DNA of 64,000 nt from Persicaria tinctoria (lineage: Eukaryota > Streptophyta > Magnoliopsida > Caryophyllales > Polygonaceae), in the NCBI GenBank assembly GCA_037127255.1, contig JBANSL010000018.1, forward strand, positions 23,843,175 to 23,907,174, read 5' to 3'. Of the stretch, positions 44,919 through 55,740 are shown one piece after another (position 1 is the first letter of the stretch; each line of letters begins with the position of its first letter). The notes under the pieces were generated by a model that had not been told where the DNA came from, searched no databases, and saw nothing but the letters and a program-made list of their open reading frames with translations. The position numbers were made by a program, and so were the translations under genes.

Positions 44919-45807
44919 TAGGCCAAATTGCAGAAAACCACCCTTTAAATAGGCTGTTTTGCGTGAAACCACCCCTTTAAACGATAATTGCAGAAAATCA
45001 CCCTTTAAAACCGTTTTCTTTGCAAAGTCACACCCATCACCCAATTTTCGTTAATTAAATGTTAAAGTGTGTGGAAATTTAATTATACCCCTTATAATTA
45101 TTATTATTTTACTCATTTCAATTGATATTAGTTGTTATTTAACTTTTTGACATATTTTTCAAAAGCAAAAAAACACGATAAATATAAAAAAAAGTTTTTT
45201 TTTTAAAAATAATTTCATACTTACAAAAAAACTCTATAAAAAATTGACGTGTAATTTGTCTTTTATACATATAAAAAAATGTGTAATACTAGGGCTACTT
45301 GAAGAAAATAATTTTTTTAAAAAAATAATGTTTCATATAGTTTTTATTATTCTAAAAATGTATGTGGAATAGTGAACATATTTTTAGAATAATAAAAACT
45401 ATATAACGTATCATTTTATAAAAATGTATTTTCTTTGAGTAACCCTTTAGTAATGTACACTTTTTAAAATATATAAAACATCAATCATATCTATTTTTTT
45501 TATAGAGTGTTTTTACTAATGAGTGTGAAATTATATTTAAAAAATGATATTTTATTAAAGAAATTACTTTTGAAAAGCATTTTAAAAGGTAAAAATTAAT
45601 TAATACCGTTTGGATAAAGTAAAATAATAATAAAAACAAGGGATATAATTGATTTTCATGCACTTTAACATTTAATTAACAAAAATTGGGTGATGGGTGT
45701 GACTTTGCAAAGAAAACAGTTTTAAAGGGTGGTTTTCTGCAATTTTCGTTTTAAGGGGTGGTTTCACGCAAAACAGCCTATTTAAAGGGTGGTTTTCTGC
45801 AATTTGG
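44919..45807. mobile_element. Palindromic Mutator-like foldback element
   Basis: Inverted repeats of about 165 bp at each end are more than 90% alike (CCAAATTGCAGAAAACCACC, GGCTGTTTTGCGTGAAACC). Weaker pairing continues to the centre near 45363, so the whole 889 bp can fold back. The flanking 9-bp TSD CATTATATA is exact (44910-44918, 45808-45816), as in MULEs. A subterminal unit (TTGCAGAAAA-CACCCTTTAAA) occurs twice in each arm. Non-coding. Confidence 0.85.
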
Positions 45808-45816
45808 CATTATATA

Positions 45817-46206
45817 TATGAAAGGATGCTATTGGTCGGTGATCGACTAAACTAAACACCCCTCAAATCTTTAATTACCTTAACACACACAAAAAATACA
45901 TCTAAATTACATATACCCTTATATATATTAATTAATTAATTAGAAGCTCTCACACCAAATTATAATATCATAATATCATATAAGGTAGGGTATAAAAGCA
46001 TATTGGTATTTATGGGTGTTTTTATATACACCGCAAATCCAACATAAAAAATGCACGTCCTTTTCGACGTGCAAGCCTTTCTGACTAATTAGCGCTTTTA
46101 AAAAATTAATTAATCCCCTTCAACCCAGCACGTCGGAATTGACTTATAAGTGACTTGTCACGGGGAAAGAGGGAACATGGTCTGCCTTTGAATTTAATAT
46201 ATTTAT
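45817..46206. other. AT-rich spacer
   Basis: No gene recognised. ATTAATTAATTA runs occur near 45928 and 46107. Confidence 0.5.
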
Positions 46207-46214
46207 GATTAGAC

Positions 46215-47218
46215 CGAGGTGGAAATGGGTCGGGTGATGGATGGGTAGACCCATTTTTTCACCCGACCCGTCATAAAAAAATTTCACCTGAGCCATCACC
46301 CACCCGTTTAAGGTTTCACCCATCACCAGACTCGTCGGGTGAATCGGGTGGGTCGGGTGGTTAATCGGGTGATGGAATTAAAAAAAAATGAGTCACAAGA
46401 CATACCTAAAAATCATTTAAATTCGATAATTTTATAAACCATGTCAACGTATGAATCTTACTAAATTAATAAAAAGACTTATTCATACATTATATCACTA
46501 TACTTAACTTACAAAATTAATATTAGAAGTTTAACATCAAACTGAATGAGATGAATATAACTCGGTTACTAAACTCAATATAAAAAAATGGTATAGAAAA
46601 CCTATGTCCTTAGAAAACAGACTCGTGTGTCATTTCTTTAATATCTTGATTTGGTAATTTCTTTAATATCTTAATTTGCATTAAGAAGATTATTGTTACG
46701 AGTCTCATGACAAATTGGAAAAATATATTTTGGTTAATCATGTATTAATACAGTAAATGCTAACAAAGTCGTTGGAAAGAGCCAAATTGCATACACTCTA
46801 TCGGTATATGCAAAACAAATAAAAGACATTTTATTATTTTAAAAAGACATGGAGTTAAATAATGCAAGTTTTTTTTACACCTTTTTAACAAGAACACTTG
46901 GAAAATGGAGAAAGTAGAGGTAGAAAAGGAGAAATATATATGTTAGTTATGTTAAATTATACGTAGTATTATTTATATACTGGCCTCTTTTTTTTTATAT
47001 AATAATCGGGTGGGCTAACGGGTGGTTAAGCGGGTCGGGTAATGGGTCGGGTGATGGGTCGGGTAATGGGTGGAAAACATATCACCCATCACTCGACCCA
47101 TCACCCATTTCACCCGTCCATCACCCATCCGTCACCCAGATTTTTTCGGGTTTTCACCCTAATAATCGAGTCAGGTAGGTCGGGTGAGTCGGTCACCCAC
47201 GGGTGATTTCCAGCCCTA
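46215..47218. mobile_element. hAT-like MITE with GGGTCGGGTGAT subterminal repeats
   Basis: The left end (CGAGGTGGAAAT) and right end (reads inward TAGGGCTGGAAAT) are similar. Flanks GATTAGAC (46207-46214) and GATTAGAG (47219-47226) form an 8-bp TSD with one difference. Both ends contain arrays of GGGTCGGGTGA and its complement TCACCCGACCC. The middle is AT-rich and non-coding. Confidence 0.6.
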
Positions 47219-47226
47219 GATTAGAG

Positions 47227-47934
47227 TATGTATGAAGACGAATTTATAATCTACTACGTTGGTGTTTAAAAGTGAATTCAAATATCTTTTATCTTTAAAT
47301 TATAAAAGTTGTTATGAGTGTATTTTTCTAGAAAAGATAAATAAACCCCAAAATAAGTCGGGGTGTAGGCTCCATTTAGCAATATAAATAGCTTTTTGAA
47401 GATTTTTGTTTTAACATTATAAAGTTTTAAATAAGGTAAATATAAGATTTTAATTTAATTAGCTTTTAAAATTGGATTTTCAACACATACTCACTTTAAA
47501 CATTTCAAAAAAAAAAAATTCTATTCACAAATCTATTTATTTTCTTCTATTTTAGCTGCTAGTTATCGACTACCCTATCAGTAATGATTATCACTTATCT
47601 TACTAGTTCATGAATATATAATTGAATTCAATATCTATTCAACACACTTAATTCATCAGTTTAACTATCCTATCAACTTTAACATCAGTTATGTTATAAA
47701 TTGCCAAAGTGTTCTATTTTTTGCATCGTTCATGCTCACGTACATTTATTTATGAATTAATTTGAGTAATATACCGAGTAATTATAATTAAACCCTCGTC
47801 AAATTAATGAATACTCCGGGGTGTCCTAGCAAATCATTCAAATGGTGACGTCATTGACCACGGTTCTAAGCCAAGCCAAGGCATTAATTAATTTTTATTA
47901 CCAAAAAATTGGAAAGTTAAATTAGAATATTTAA
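47227..47934. other. AT-rich spacer
   Basis: No gene or clear element recognised. Confidence 0.5.
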
Positions 47935-49418
47935 TCTATTAATATTACTAATTCTGCTAGCATTTTGCTGACGTGTCACGCCCATAATTAAAGTTGAATT
48001 TTTTATTCAAATGAGATTTTCTTATTGGTAAAAATTATTATGGAAACTTTAAAATATTTGTTTCCTAATTTAAATATGATCTGAATCAATTCCCTTTTTT
48101 TTATTTTTGGTTATATTGCCGTAAATATTGAGACATGTTTCCATTTTTTTTCTCGATTGCAATATATCTATTACTAATTCTGCTAGCATTTTGCTGACGT
48201 GTCACGCCCATAATTAAAGTTGAATCTATCTATCTATTAATATTACTAATTCTGCTAGCATTTTGCTGACGTGTCATGCCCACAATTAAAGTTGATTTTT
48301 TTATTCAAATGAGATTTTCTTATTGGTCAAAATTATTATGGAAACTTTAAAATATTTGTTTCCTAATTTAAATATGATTTGAATCCATTCCCTTTTTTAT
48401 AAATTAATTTCGATAATAGGTAATCTATTAATAATACTAATTCTACTATCATTTTGCTGATGTGTCATGCTTACAATTAAACTTGAATTTTTTATTCAAA
48501 TGGTATTTTCTTATTGGTCAATATTATTGCTGAAATTTTAAAATATATGTTTCCTATTTTAAACATATTTGTTTCCTATTTTCATATTAAAATATTATTT
48601 AATTTGATATGTTGTATGTCAATTTGTGATCTATTTTAATCGTCTACGTTCATTGAACATTCGTCAAGTCTTGGCTGATTTTATTCTTGGATATTGAAAT
48701 TGTTGATTTATCATATTTAACCGATTGCAATATTCCCCACAATGTCTACATACAACGAACATGTAATAATCAATTTGTAAATATTCGATTTCAAAAATTA
48801 ATTATAAAAATCAATTAGAGTAAAAAAAAAGTGTTTTTTTTATTAAATTATTTTAGACATCTTAAATGACTATCGAAAAATAAATAATATTTTCAGACTC
48901 ACAAGCATTACTAATGCTTATTTTGCATCTTGGATGAGGCTTCTTAGATCACTTTTCTACCTTTAAGGATCTTTTTTTTTATTATCTTCCCTTTATTTTC
49001 ACTATTTATTTCTCTATCTTTCTAACCATCTTTCTCATGAAAATAATGAATATGTTATGTACATCTACATAGCTTCAAAATTATTCACACAATCATGTGC
49101 TTATGATTTTTTAATATTCGTACGGGAGCTTATATTTTACTTTTTAGATCCATGCTAATGATAATAATTATATATTTATTTCAAATTATATTAGGTGGTG
49201 TGTTTGAGTATTATTACTACTTTACCTTATTAAATCATTTTCAAAATTTGTATCGTATCTTTTTTCAACTAATTTATAAATTATAAAAAAATACTTTATA
49301 CATATTTTTGTTGTAAACACGTATATATATTAATATAGTATTATATAGATATATAAAATGATGTTCAAATTAAAATGGATCAAGCTCCCGTGCCTTGAAG
49401 GCACGGGTATTACACTAG
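47935..49418 (+). mobile_element. Non-autonomous Helitron with stacked 5' ends
   Basis: The 3' end is classic: a hairpin CCCGTGCC-TTGAA-GGCACGGG (49387-49407), seven bases, then CTAG (49415-49418) followed by T. The 5' end motif TCTATTAATATTACTAATTCT, or a variant, preceded by A in most cases, occurs near 47935, 48167, 48233 and 48424, each followed by GCTAGCATTTTGCTGACGTG or a variant. Only one 3' end is present. No Rep/helicase is encoded. Confidence 0.8.
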
Positions 49419-49869
49419 TTCATTACTAATACTATTGTACTCCGTATATTTCAAGGGTGATTCTAATTATCACATATAAGAAATAATAATATAAAGCTTA
49501 GGTCTAATATATGACGTATTTTATTTTATTTTTTCTGGCATCTAGCATGTAACATAATCGATCGATGGCATTATATATGTACGTGACTCTTAATGCTTTA
49601 ATTTGTTGTTGTACCTTGTACGTGGTTTAATTTGACTGTATTTAAGAGGAGTGTGGATACTCTGTAACATAGGGGGTTACACTCGGTGTTATACTTAATT
49701 ATTTTATACATAAATTTATATAAAATATCCACTTTTTACTAAATGTCCAACCTAATCCCCATTTTGATAAATGTCTAAATTTTTTTTGGTAATCCCCATA
49801 CTAGCCTTACCTATTAAATTACAGGTTCAGTGTTTCTTATTCCTGTCAAACAAAGAAGGAAGGGATAAC

Positions 49870-50601
49870 TTGATGAGCAAAGAAGTCAGAGATGAAGGAT
49901 TGGAGTGGGCGAGTTGGTTTGCTATGGCACTCTGGTGGGCATGGAAATGGAGAAATGAAAGAGTCTTCAACAACAAGGAGGCATGCTTCGACAAGAGAAT
50001 GTTCATTGATGGGCGGGCTAAGGAGTACATTAAAGCCCGGGACAACACTGATCTGGAAAAGGCGCCCACGGTTCGCATATTGGTTATGGTACATTGGGAG
50101 CGGCCTGACCATGAATGGATCAAGGTGAATACGGATGGAGCCGTGAGCAGCGAGGGATTGGCAGCAGCAGGAGGAGTTCTTCGGAATGATGCTGGGCTAT
50201 GGATCGCGGGATTCTGCCACAATCTCGGCGCTTGTACGGTCCCGATGGCCGAACTTTGGGGGATCCTAGGAGGGTTGTGTCTTGCCTGGGATAATGGTTT
50301 TCGGAAGGTGTTGATCGAGACGGACTCACAACTTGCTGTTACTCTAGTCAAAGGGTCTATCGCGGAAGGACATCCGCTATTCAGCCTGGTTCATCAATGC
50401 CAAGGCTTTCTCAACCGGGATTGGGACATCCAACTCCGTCATGTCTTTAGGGAAGCGAACGCTATTGCCGACTCCCTCGCAGCCCTCGCCTTTTCTTTTT
50501 CTATTGGTTTCCGGGCTCTTTCCAACCCGCCTGAGGGTATTTCTCTTCTCCTTGAGGAAGACGCTAGGGGGAGGGCTACCCCCCGCCTCACTCGTCCGTA
50601 G
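49870..50601 (+). pseudogene. LINE ORF2 RNase H domain fragment
   Basis: The open frame ends in TAG at 50599-50601. It contains WIKVNTDGAVSSEG, AELWGILGGLCLAWD, VLIETDSQ and REANAIADSLA, which supply the D-E-D-D metal-binding residues of the RVT_3-type RNase H found in plant LINEs. A linker with WWAWKWRNERVFNN precedes it. The domain itself looks intact, but the reverse transcriptase is missing because of the 5' truncation. The frame upstream of 49867 is host sequence read through by chance. Confidence 0.85.
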
Positions 50602-51408
50602 CCCGTTAACTGTTTTGTACTCCCTCCGTTTACAATTATTTGTCGCTCAAGGGTATTTTTATGTTTTGAGAAATATTTGTCGTTTGGAAGCCTGTCCCTC
50701 AATTAATACTACCTCCTTGAAATCCACGGTACATACGCCTTTTTTTATTCCTACAATAAATAAAAAATGTAAACCCATTTTGAAAAGCACCCCGGCCTTC
50801 CCTTCACATGTCTCAGAAATGGTATGTTTTCTCATTTCCCTCTCCTACCCCTTCTTCTCAATTTCAGTTCTGGATCTTCATCAAACATCAATCGGATGTT
50901 TAATTGCGTTGTTTGGAAACGCCATTGTTACCCACTCTTTGCCATGATTGCGAATCAAGATCTGCTGGTTTTTAATTTTATGTCCGTGCTAACCCTAAAT
51001 TCCCCTTCTAGTGGAGTATTTGTTCCTCTTTCTAGCATCCCAATCGATTTCGTTCATGTATGAGCTTCATCTTTAGTGCCCTATCTGGATCTCGGCATCC
51101 CCTCCTCTGTAGGTAAACTATCTCCCTTTTTCCCAATTCTAGACGGAGTATTTATATTGGTCTGCCTAGATCTTCACCATCCCCTTTTGGTTTTAAGGTT
51201 TTACATTGCTTGAGAAATTTCATTGCTTTGTCTCATTTATATTATTGTCAATTGTGAAATGGGAGATATTTTCCAAATTGAGTAGGAATACATGCCTAAA
51301 CACCTACTGTAGTAGGTTAGTCATTTGAGACTGCTATTTGGGATATGTGTGTTTACAATGATAGTACATTCAAATTATGTAGATTTTTATTCACCTAATT
51401 TAACTTGT

Positions 51409-51477
51409 AGCTTATTAGCTCAATTGGTAGAGCATTGTGTGTATCACAACGATGTGAGTTCGAATCTCACATAGGCT
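51409..51477 (+). tRNA. tRNA-like sequence (tRNA pseudogene or SINE head)
   Basis: The acceptor arms AGCTTAT and ATAGGCT pair in all seven positions (one G-U). The D arm is GCTC-AATTGGTA-GAGC and the T arm GTGAG-TTCGAAT-CTCAC, both perfect. The stretch between them is 20 bases instead of the usual 22-23, and no normal 7-base anticodon loop forms. It lacks the usual purine after the putative anticodon, so it is probably not a working tRNA. It lies inside the mariner element. Confidence 0.5.
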
Positions 51478-52536
51478 TACTTGCTTCCTCGAAATACCAT
51501 TTCGCCTCGACGCCTCCTATAGAACTTGTTGATCCAGCTTTAGATTCGATTTAGGCCAAAGTTACTAATTTCAGAATGTGCAGAGATCGATCGAAAACTA
51601 ATTCATATATCCAACATGAAGTTTTGACAGAGTTGGCTTGTGCTGCACATGTTATACTTTCTATAACTAGTGTAAGATTTGAGGGGTATTTGGTGTCTTA
51701 AGTTCATGATGTTATTAAAGTGTTTTTCCCATTTTTCTTAATAATCATGCAATTAAATTGAGTTGACTTCAGCTAAGCTTCATGGAAGGGCCAAATAATC
51801 TTGGAATTGTTCAACAAGTAAAAGGAATCATGCAACAGTTTCATGAGCAAGCTCCATTCGGTGTCTTTTGTATTCGAATTAAGTGCCCTACCATCATATG
51901 CTCCATCTATAGTGCTTTGACATGTCACTAAATTATTGTTTTATGCTATGTCCTCATTCCTAGCTCAAGACATTTGAAGTTTTAAGGTAAAAAAGGAATT
52001 ATATGACAGTAAGTATGAGAGTAAGTATTTTATTAGAGCAAGTTATTGAAATTCAGCACATAAAACCCCCCAAAAAAATTACCAAATGTATGACAGTAAG
52101 TATTTATGACAGCAAGTTATTGATTTTTTTTTAGAGCAAGTGAATTGAATTGTTTTTTTTATGACATCAAATGAAAAAGGCTCCACTAATAAAAGTAAGT
52201 ATATTATGGAATTAAGATTACAAAATGGAAGCCAATTTAGAGTGGAATTATTTTATGACAGTAAGATTACAAAATAGAAGCTAATTGCTTTGTCTAATAA
52301 TCAGAGTAAGTATACTATGACAGAATGAAGCCAAGCTTCACAGATTAAAGAGTACTATGCCAAATACGATTACAAAATGGAAGTCAAGCTCTCATTGATG
52401 GCATACAACCTTATCATGCATTTGAAAATGTAAGCCAAGGTCTGAAAACAGAGTGCCACTATTTTTTTTTTCTAGAAGTAATAGATCATAAACTAAACAA
52501 AGTAGTATAACGCCCTTCTTACCTATACAAAACATG

Positions 52537-54498
52537 TTATGCTAACATATTCATAACACCGTGAACTAGAGAATAATCGCATGTGAATTGCTTAGGAAGA
52601 CGACCCTCCTTCTCTAAAGTCTCTTTGCTCACATGTGGAATCTTATACTTGTTGGAGCCTCCAACCTTCATGATCTCTATCATGCAGGTTTGTAGAGTCA
52701 AGAATATCCTGTTCATCATGGTTGTGGGATAGTCATCGTAGGACTTCTGAACTGCATGTACAAGTTCTTGTATGGTCCTTGGACACTCCTTGTGTTGCAA
52801 TGACTGAATGGCCCTAAAAAAACCAAGATCTAAGACATTTAAATCTGGCGAGTTTGTTGGTTGACATACTATTCGAATGTCAAATCCATTTTGGGTGGCA
52901 GCTGCCCGAAATTCTTCATCGCTTGCACTAACATGTGTCCTTGCATTATCTTGTTGAATGAAGATAGGTTTTCTTGAGTCCTCCACAGGCCACTTAGCTT
53001 GAATCGCTGGTATAACCTTTCCGATCAAATAAGCTCTAATTGTCTCTTTTGTCACCGACGTCATAGGTTTCATCTCTAAAGTGCCCGCCTCTCTATTTCT
53101 ACTTCGCCTTTGGGCTGCTTGGGTTGTGACAAAAGGAAAGACTCCTATTTTCCCATCAAACACCTCATTTCCATTGTCGTCAAATCTCGGTCGAGCCATA
53201 GCAACTAAGAACATGACTTTTCCAATGAAATTCTTGCTTTGACAAGTGCGCAAAGGCTCTTCTTCATCATGATGCAAGTAAAAAGTTTCCGACTTTTTTG
53301 TCATGTAAAACCACTTCTCATCAATATGCACAACATTGTACATATCGAAAAATGTAGGTTGTTGATGGATGCTATTTGGGTCGAGCATGGATAAGCAGAA
53401 TTTCAGCCGTGCCAACTTATTCTCTTCTCGTAAAAGAGGTTTGATGGCATTCGAGTGTCGGCGAATGATCCCTTCCTTTAGTCGCTTGCATAGTGTTGCA
53501 GAGGTAACCCCCAATGAAATCGCAGCCGACTTTAATGTTGTTCGACGATTGAGTGGAATGGCTTTCACCTGATCGATGGTAATATGAATTTTCTTCCTCC
53601 CACACTTTTTTGTTCTTCTTTGTGATATGTCAACAAGCACGCCATGTGGAGTATCTTTTGCCAGCTTCCAAATTCGTTGCACTATTCTCAATGGCAGGGA
53701 AAATAGCTCCGAAACCTCTTTCGTTGTATTACGCTTTAACTTTCCGTTGACACTTCTTGCCAACAAAGTAGTGTAAATTGCCCATCGCTCTTCGTTTGAG
53801 GGGACCTTGTTTCTTCGAGGAGCTATATTTTGTTGGTGATACATGCCTAAACACCAATACGGAGTAGACATGAATTACTCAATGTTAAAATTGATAGATA
53901 AAACTTTAATTGTCTTTTGATAGCAAAGACGCTTACCTGAATTCGGAGCTTCGAAGTCATCGGCATTGACATCTTCATCTTCTTGAGACACCCGAGGTAG
54001 ATTAACTTCCATGAATGTAGAATCAAACTCATGTGGATCAACATCTAGATCATTGACCAAGGTGTCCTTAGAAGGTGATCGAATTATCATCGATGTTGAA
54101 TCGTCACCCTCTCATTCTGCTTGTACAAATTCATCATCCCTTTCGACTGCAGGGGCGACATCGTCGGCATCCGATGGAAGGCTGTTGAGATCAAATGTTA
54201 TCATCGGTGTTGAATTACCACACACCCATTCTTCTTGTATATCTTCACCGCCCAGTTCGGCTTCGAGATCGACATCGCCATCGCTCAATGGAAGATTACC
54301 ATCCGTTTTGACTGCAGGGGCGACATCTTCGGTAGTTGATGGAAGGTTGTTGAGATCAAATGTTATCATCGGTGTTGAATTGTCACCCACCCATTCTTCT
54401 TGTACGTCTTCACCATCTTGTTCGGCTTCGAGATCGACATCGTCGTCACTCAATAGAAGGTTGTTTAGATCAAATGAAGATTGTCTTTGATTATTCAT
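52537..54498 (-). CDS. Mariner transposase, two exons, one in-frame TGA
   Basis: Exon 1 (54498-53937) starts at ATG and ends at donor TCAG|GTAAGC. A 90-base intron (53847-53936) ends TTTAG, and exon 2 (53846-52537) continues in frame to TAA, 623 residues in all. Exon 2 encodes a helix-turn-helix-like region and the DDE core: VHIDEKWF (D184 by the exon-2 frame numbered from 53871), IQQDNARTH (D308) and NSPDLNVLDLGFF (D348). The last two Asp are separated by 39 residues, the DD39D signature of plant MLEs. Exon 1 is acidic, with a 55-residue unit (STPMITFDLN-LPS..) repeated two to three times. A TGA at 54112-54114 interrupts exon 1; otherwise the gene looks intact. The enzyme would cut and paste the element in the nucleus. 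Confidence 0.85.
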
Positions 54499-54835
54499 AG
54501 TTGAGTGAAGTTGGGTCTGTTACTGTAAGGCTTAGTTGATTGAATTCAAAGTCTGAGATTACCTCCAATTTTATGCTTGTTTAATTTTAAATTTTGGCTC
54601 CAATTACATGAGGTTCTTTGGGAGAAGAAAGGAAGTTGCAGAGACTTTGTGTACGATATATACAAATATCAACTGACCCAAAAACATCTCTCCATATTCC
54701 TTAATATTTGTGCTAGGCACCCACAACGTCAAGTATTTGTAAACGGAGGGATATTGTTTACCCTTTATATTTCTATGAGAGTTTACTCTCGGTTTTTCAC
54801 CAAAAAAAAAAAAAACAAAGAAGGAAGGAAGGGAT

Positions 54836-55375
54836 CCAGGGATCCATCAGATCTCCTTCCTCCTTCCTCTCCGATTTATCCGTCGTATCCGCCGCCTACA
54901 TATCCGATCTGCCGCCTCCTCGGATCTGCGAAGTCCCGTCGCCGCCCAACGACCTTCGTCATCGCCAAGGGATGGGAGCGTCGCCGCCTACATCTCCGAT
55001 TTCGCCTTAAAAGATCGACTTTGAATCGCTGCTCGTTGGAGCGCGAGGTCACCGTCGGTGGGGCCGGAGGATTGCTCGAGTGACTGCGATTCTTCCTCTT
55101 CCGTTGTTGATGACAACGGTGAGGAGGGGGCGAATATGGCTTCCTCCTCGATCAGGAAACCCTTGCCGTTCGATCTCAATCTCCCTGTTGCCATCGTCGC
55201 CGCCTCCGCCTCCGCTCTCGATGCTAAGTCTTCGTCGTTGATATCGTTTGCTTTCTCTGCAGGGAGGATAACCTCTCCCAGCCGATGTTTGCGCTCGATT
55301 CGCCGGTCTCCGTTCTCCTCTTCAATCCGGGAACTCGTCAATGTCAAGCACTTGGATCCTCACTCGGTTCGTTGA
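54836..55375 (+). pseudogene. ERF-class repressor gene fragment with EAR motif
   Basis: Plus-strand sequence encodes EDCSSDCDSSSSVVDDNGEE then RKPLPFDLNLPV (about 55067-55183). This is very like the C-terminus of class II ERF repressors (ERF3/ERF4 type), where an acidic Ser-rich stretch precedes the DLNxxP EAR motif that recruits TOPLESS co-repressors. Upstream residues that may also belong (FRLKRSTLNRCSLEREV, about 54995-55045) are in another frame, so a frameshift is likely near 55058. The AP2 DNA-binding domain is absent. The frame goes on to 55375 with unrelated sequence. A transcribed host gene of other origin cannot be excluded. 54836-54970 is leader-like with no clear product. Confidence 0.5.
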
Positions 55376-55740
55376 ATTATTCCTTTTCTTCTTGATTTCT
55401 CATAGCTTGTAGGATCTTTTGGTTTCGTCAAGAGAATACGAATTGGAAGATTTAAGGTTCGTGAGTCAGAGATTCTGGATTGAGTTTGGTTCGTTGATGT
55501 TCGTCGCCGAGTATTGAAATTGGGAGTTCTTCCAGTAGAAATTAGGTACTCAGACTGCTGTCACCAAACTATTTCTGTCAATGGATATTGAATTGAAGAG
55601 GTAGAGCAATGATGTTCAGGTAGATGTGCAATCACTAGTTATTACATAGGTACGTGGATGTTGTATTGAAGAGATTATGCAATTTTCATTTGGGCTAATA
55701 TGTGTAAAATTACTAATTAACTATTCATTTTCAGTGTTTT
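55376..55740. other. Spacer before the copia element
   Basis: No coding frame recognised. It could be intron sequence of the adjoining gene fragment. Confidence 0.4.

Larger units (their letters stand above)
50620..54751 (-). mobile_element. Mariner-like element (plant MLE), nearly complete
   Basis: The ends are inverted: left CTCCCTCCGTTTACAA, right reading inward TCCCTCCGTTTACAAAT. TA lies on both sides (50618-50619, 54752-54753), the Tc1/mariner target. The same CTCCCTCCGT ends mark Stowaway MITEs, which such elements can mobilise. A spliced transposase gene is on the minus strand. The segment 50640-52536 is non-coding and holds a tRNA-like sequence and short TATGACAGTAAGTAT repeats (51985-52325). 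Confidence 0.9.
49849..54835 (+). mobile_element. 5'-truncated LINE, split by a mariner element
   Basis: The LINE body (49867-50619 and 54752-54813) ends in a poly(A) run at 54802-54813. Flanking copies of AACAAAGAAGGAAGGGAT lie at 49849-49866 and 54814-54835 (the right copy has one extra GAAG), a long TSD typical of LINEs. Without the mariner insertion the LINE is about 0.8 kb and keeps only the RNase H end of ORF2 and the 3' UTR. Confidence 0.8.

Noticed and set aside
49771..50601. Independent host RNase H gene
   Set aside because: The frame begins in host sequence before the LINE junction (49867), and the poly(A) tail and long TSD mark a truncated LINE.
51409..51477. A functional tRNA gene
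   Set aside because: The anticodon arm and variable region are too short and no proper seven-base anticodon loop forms.
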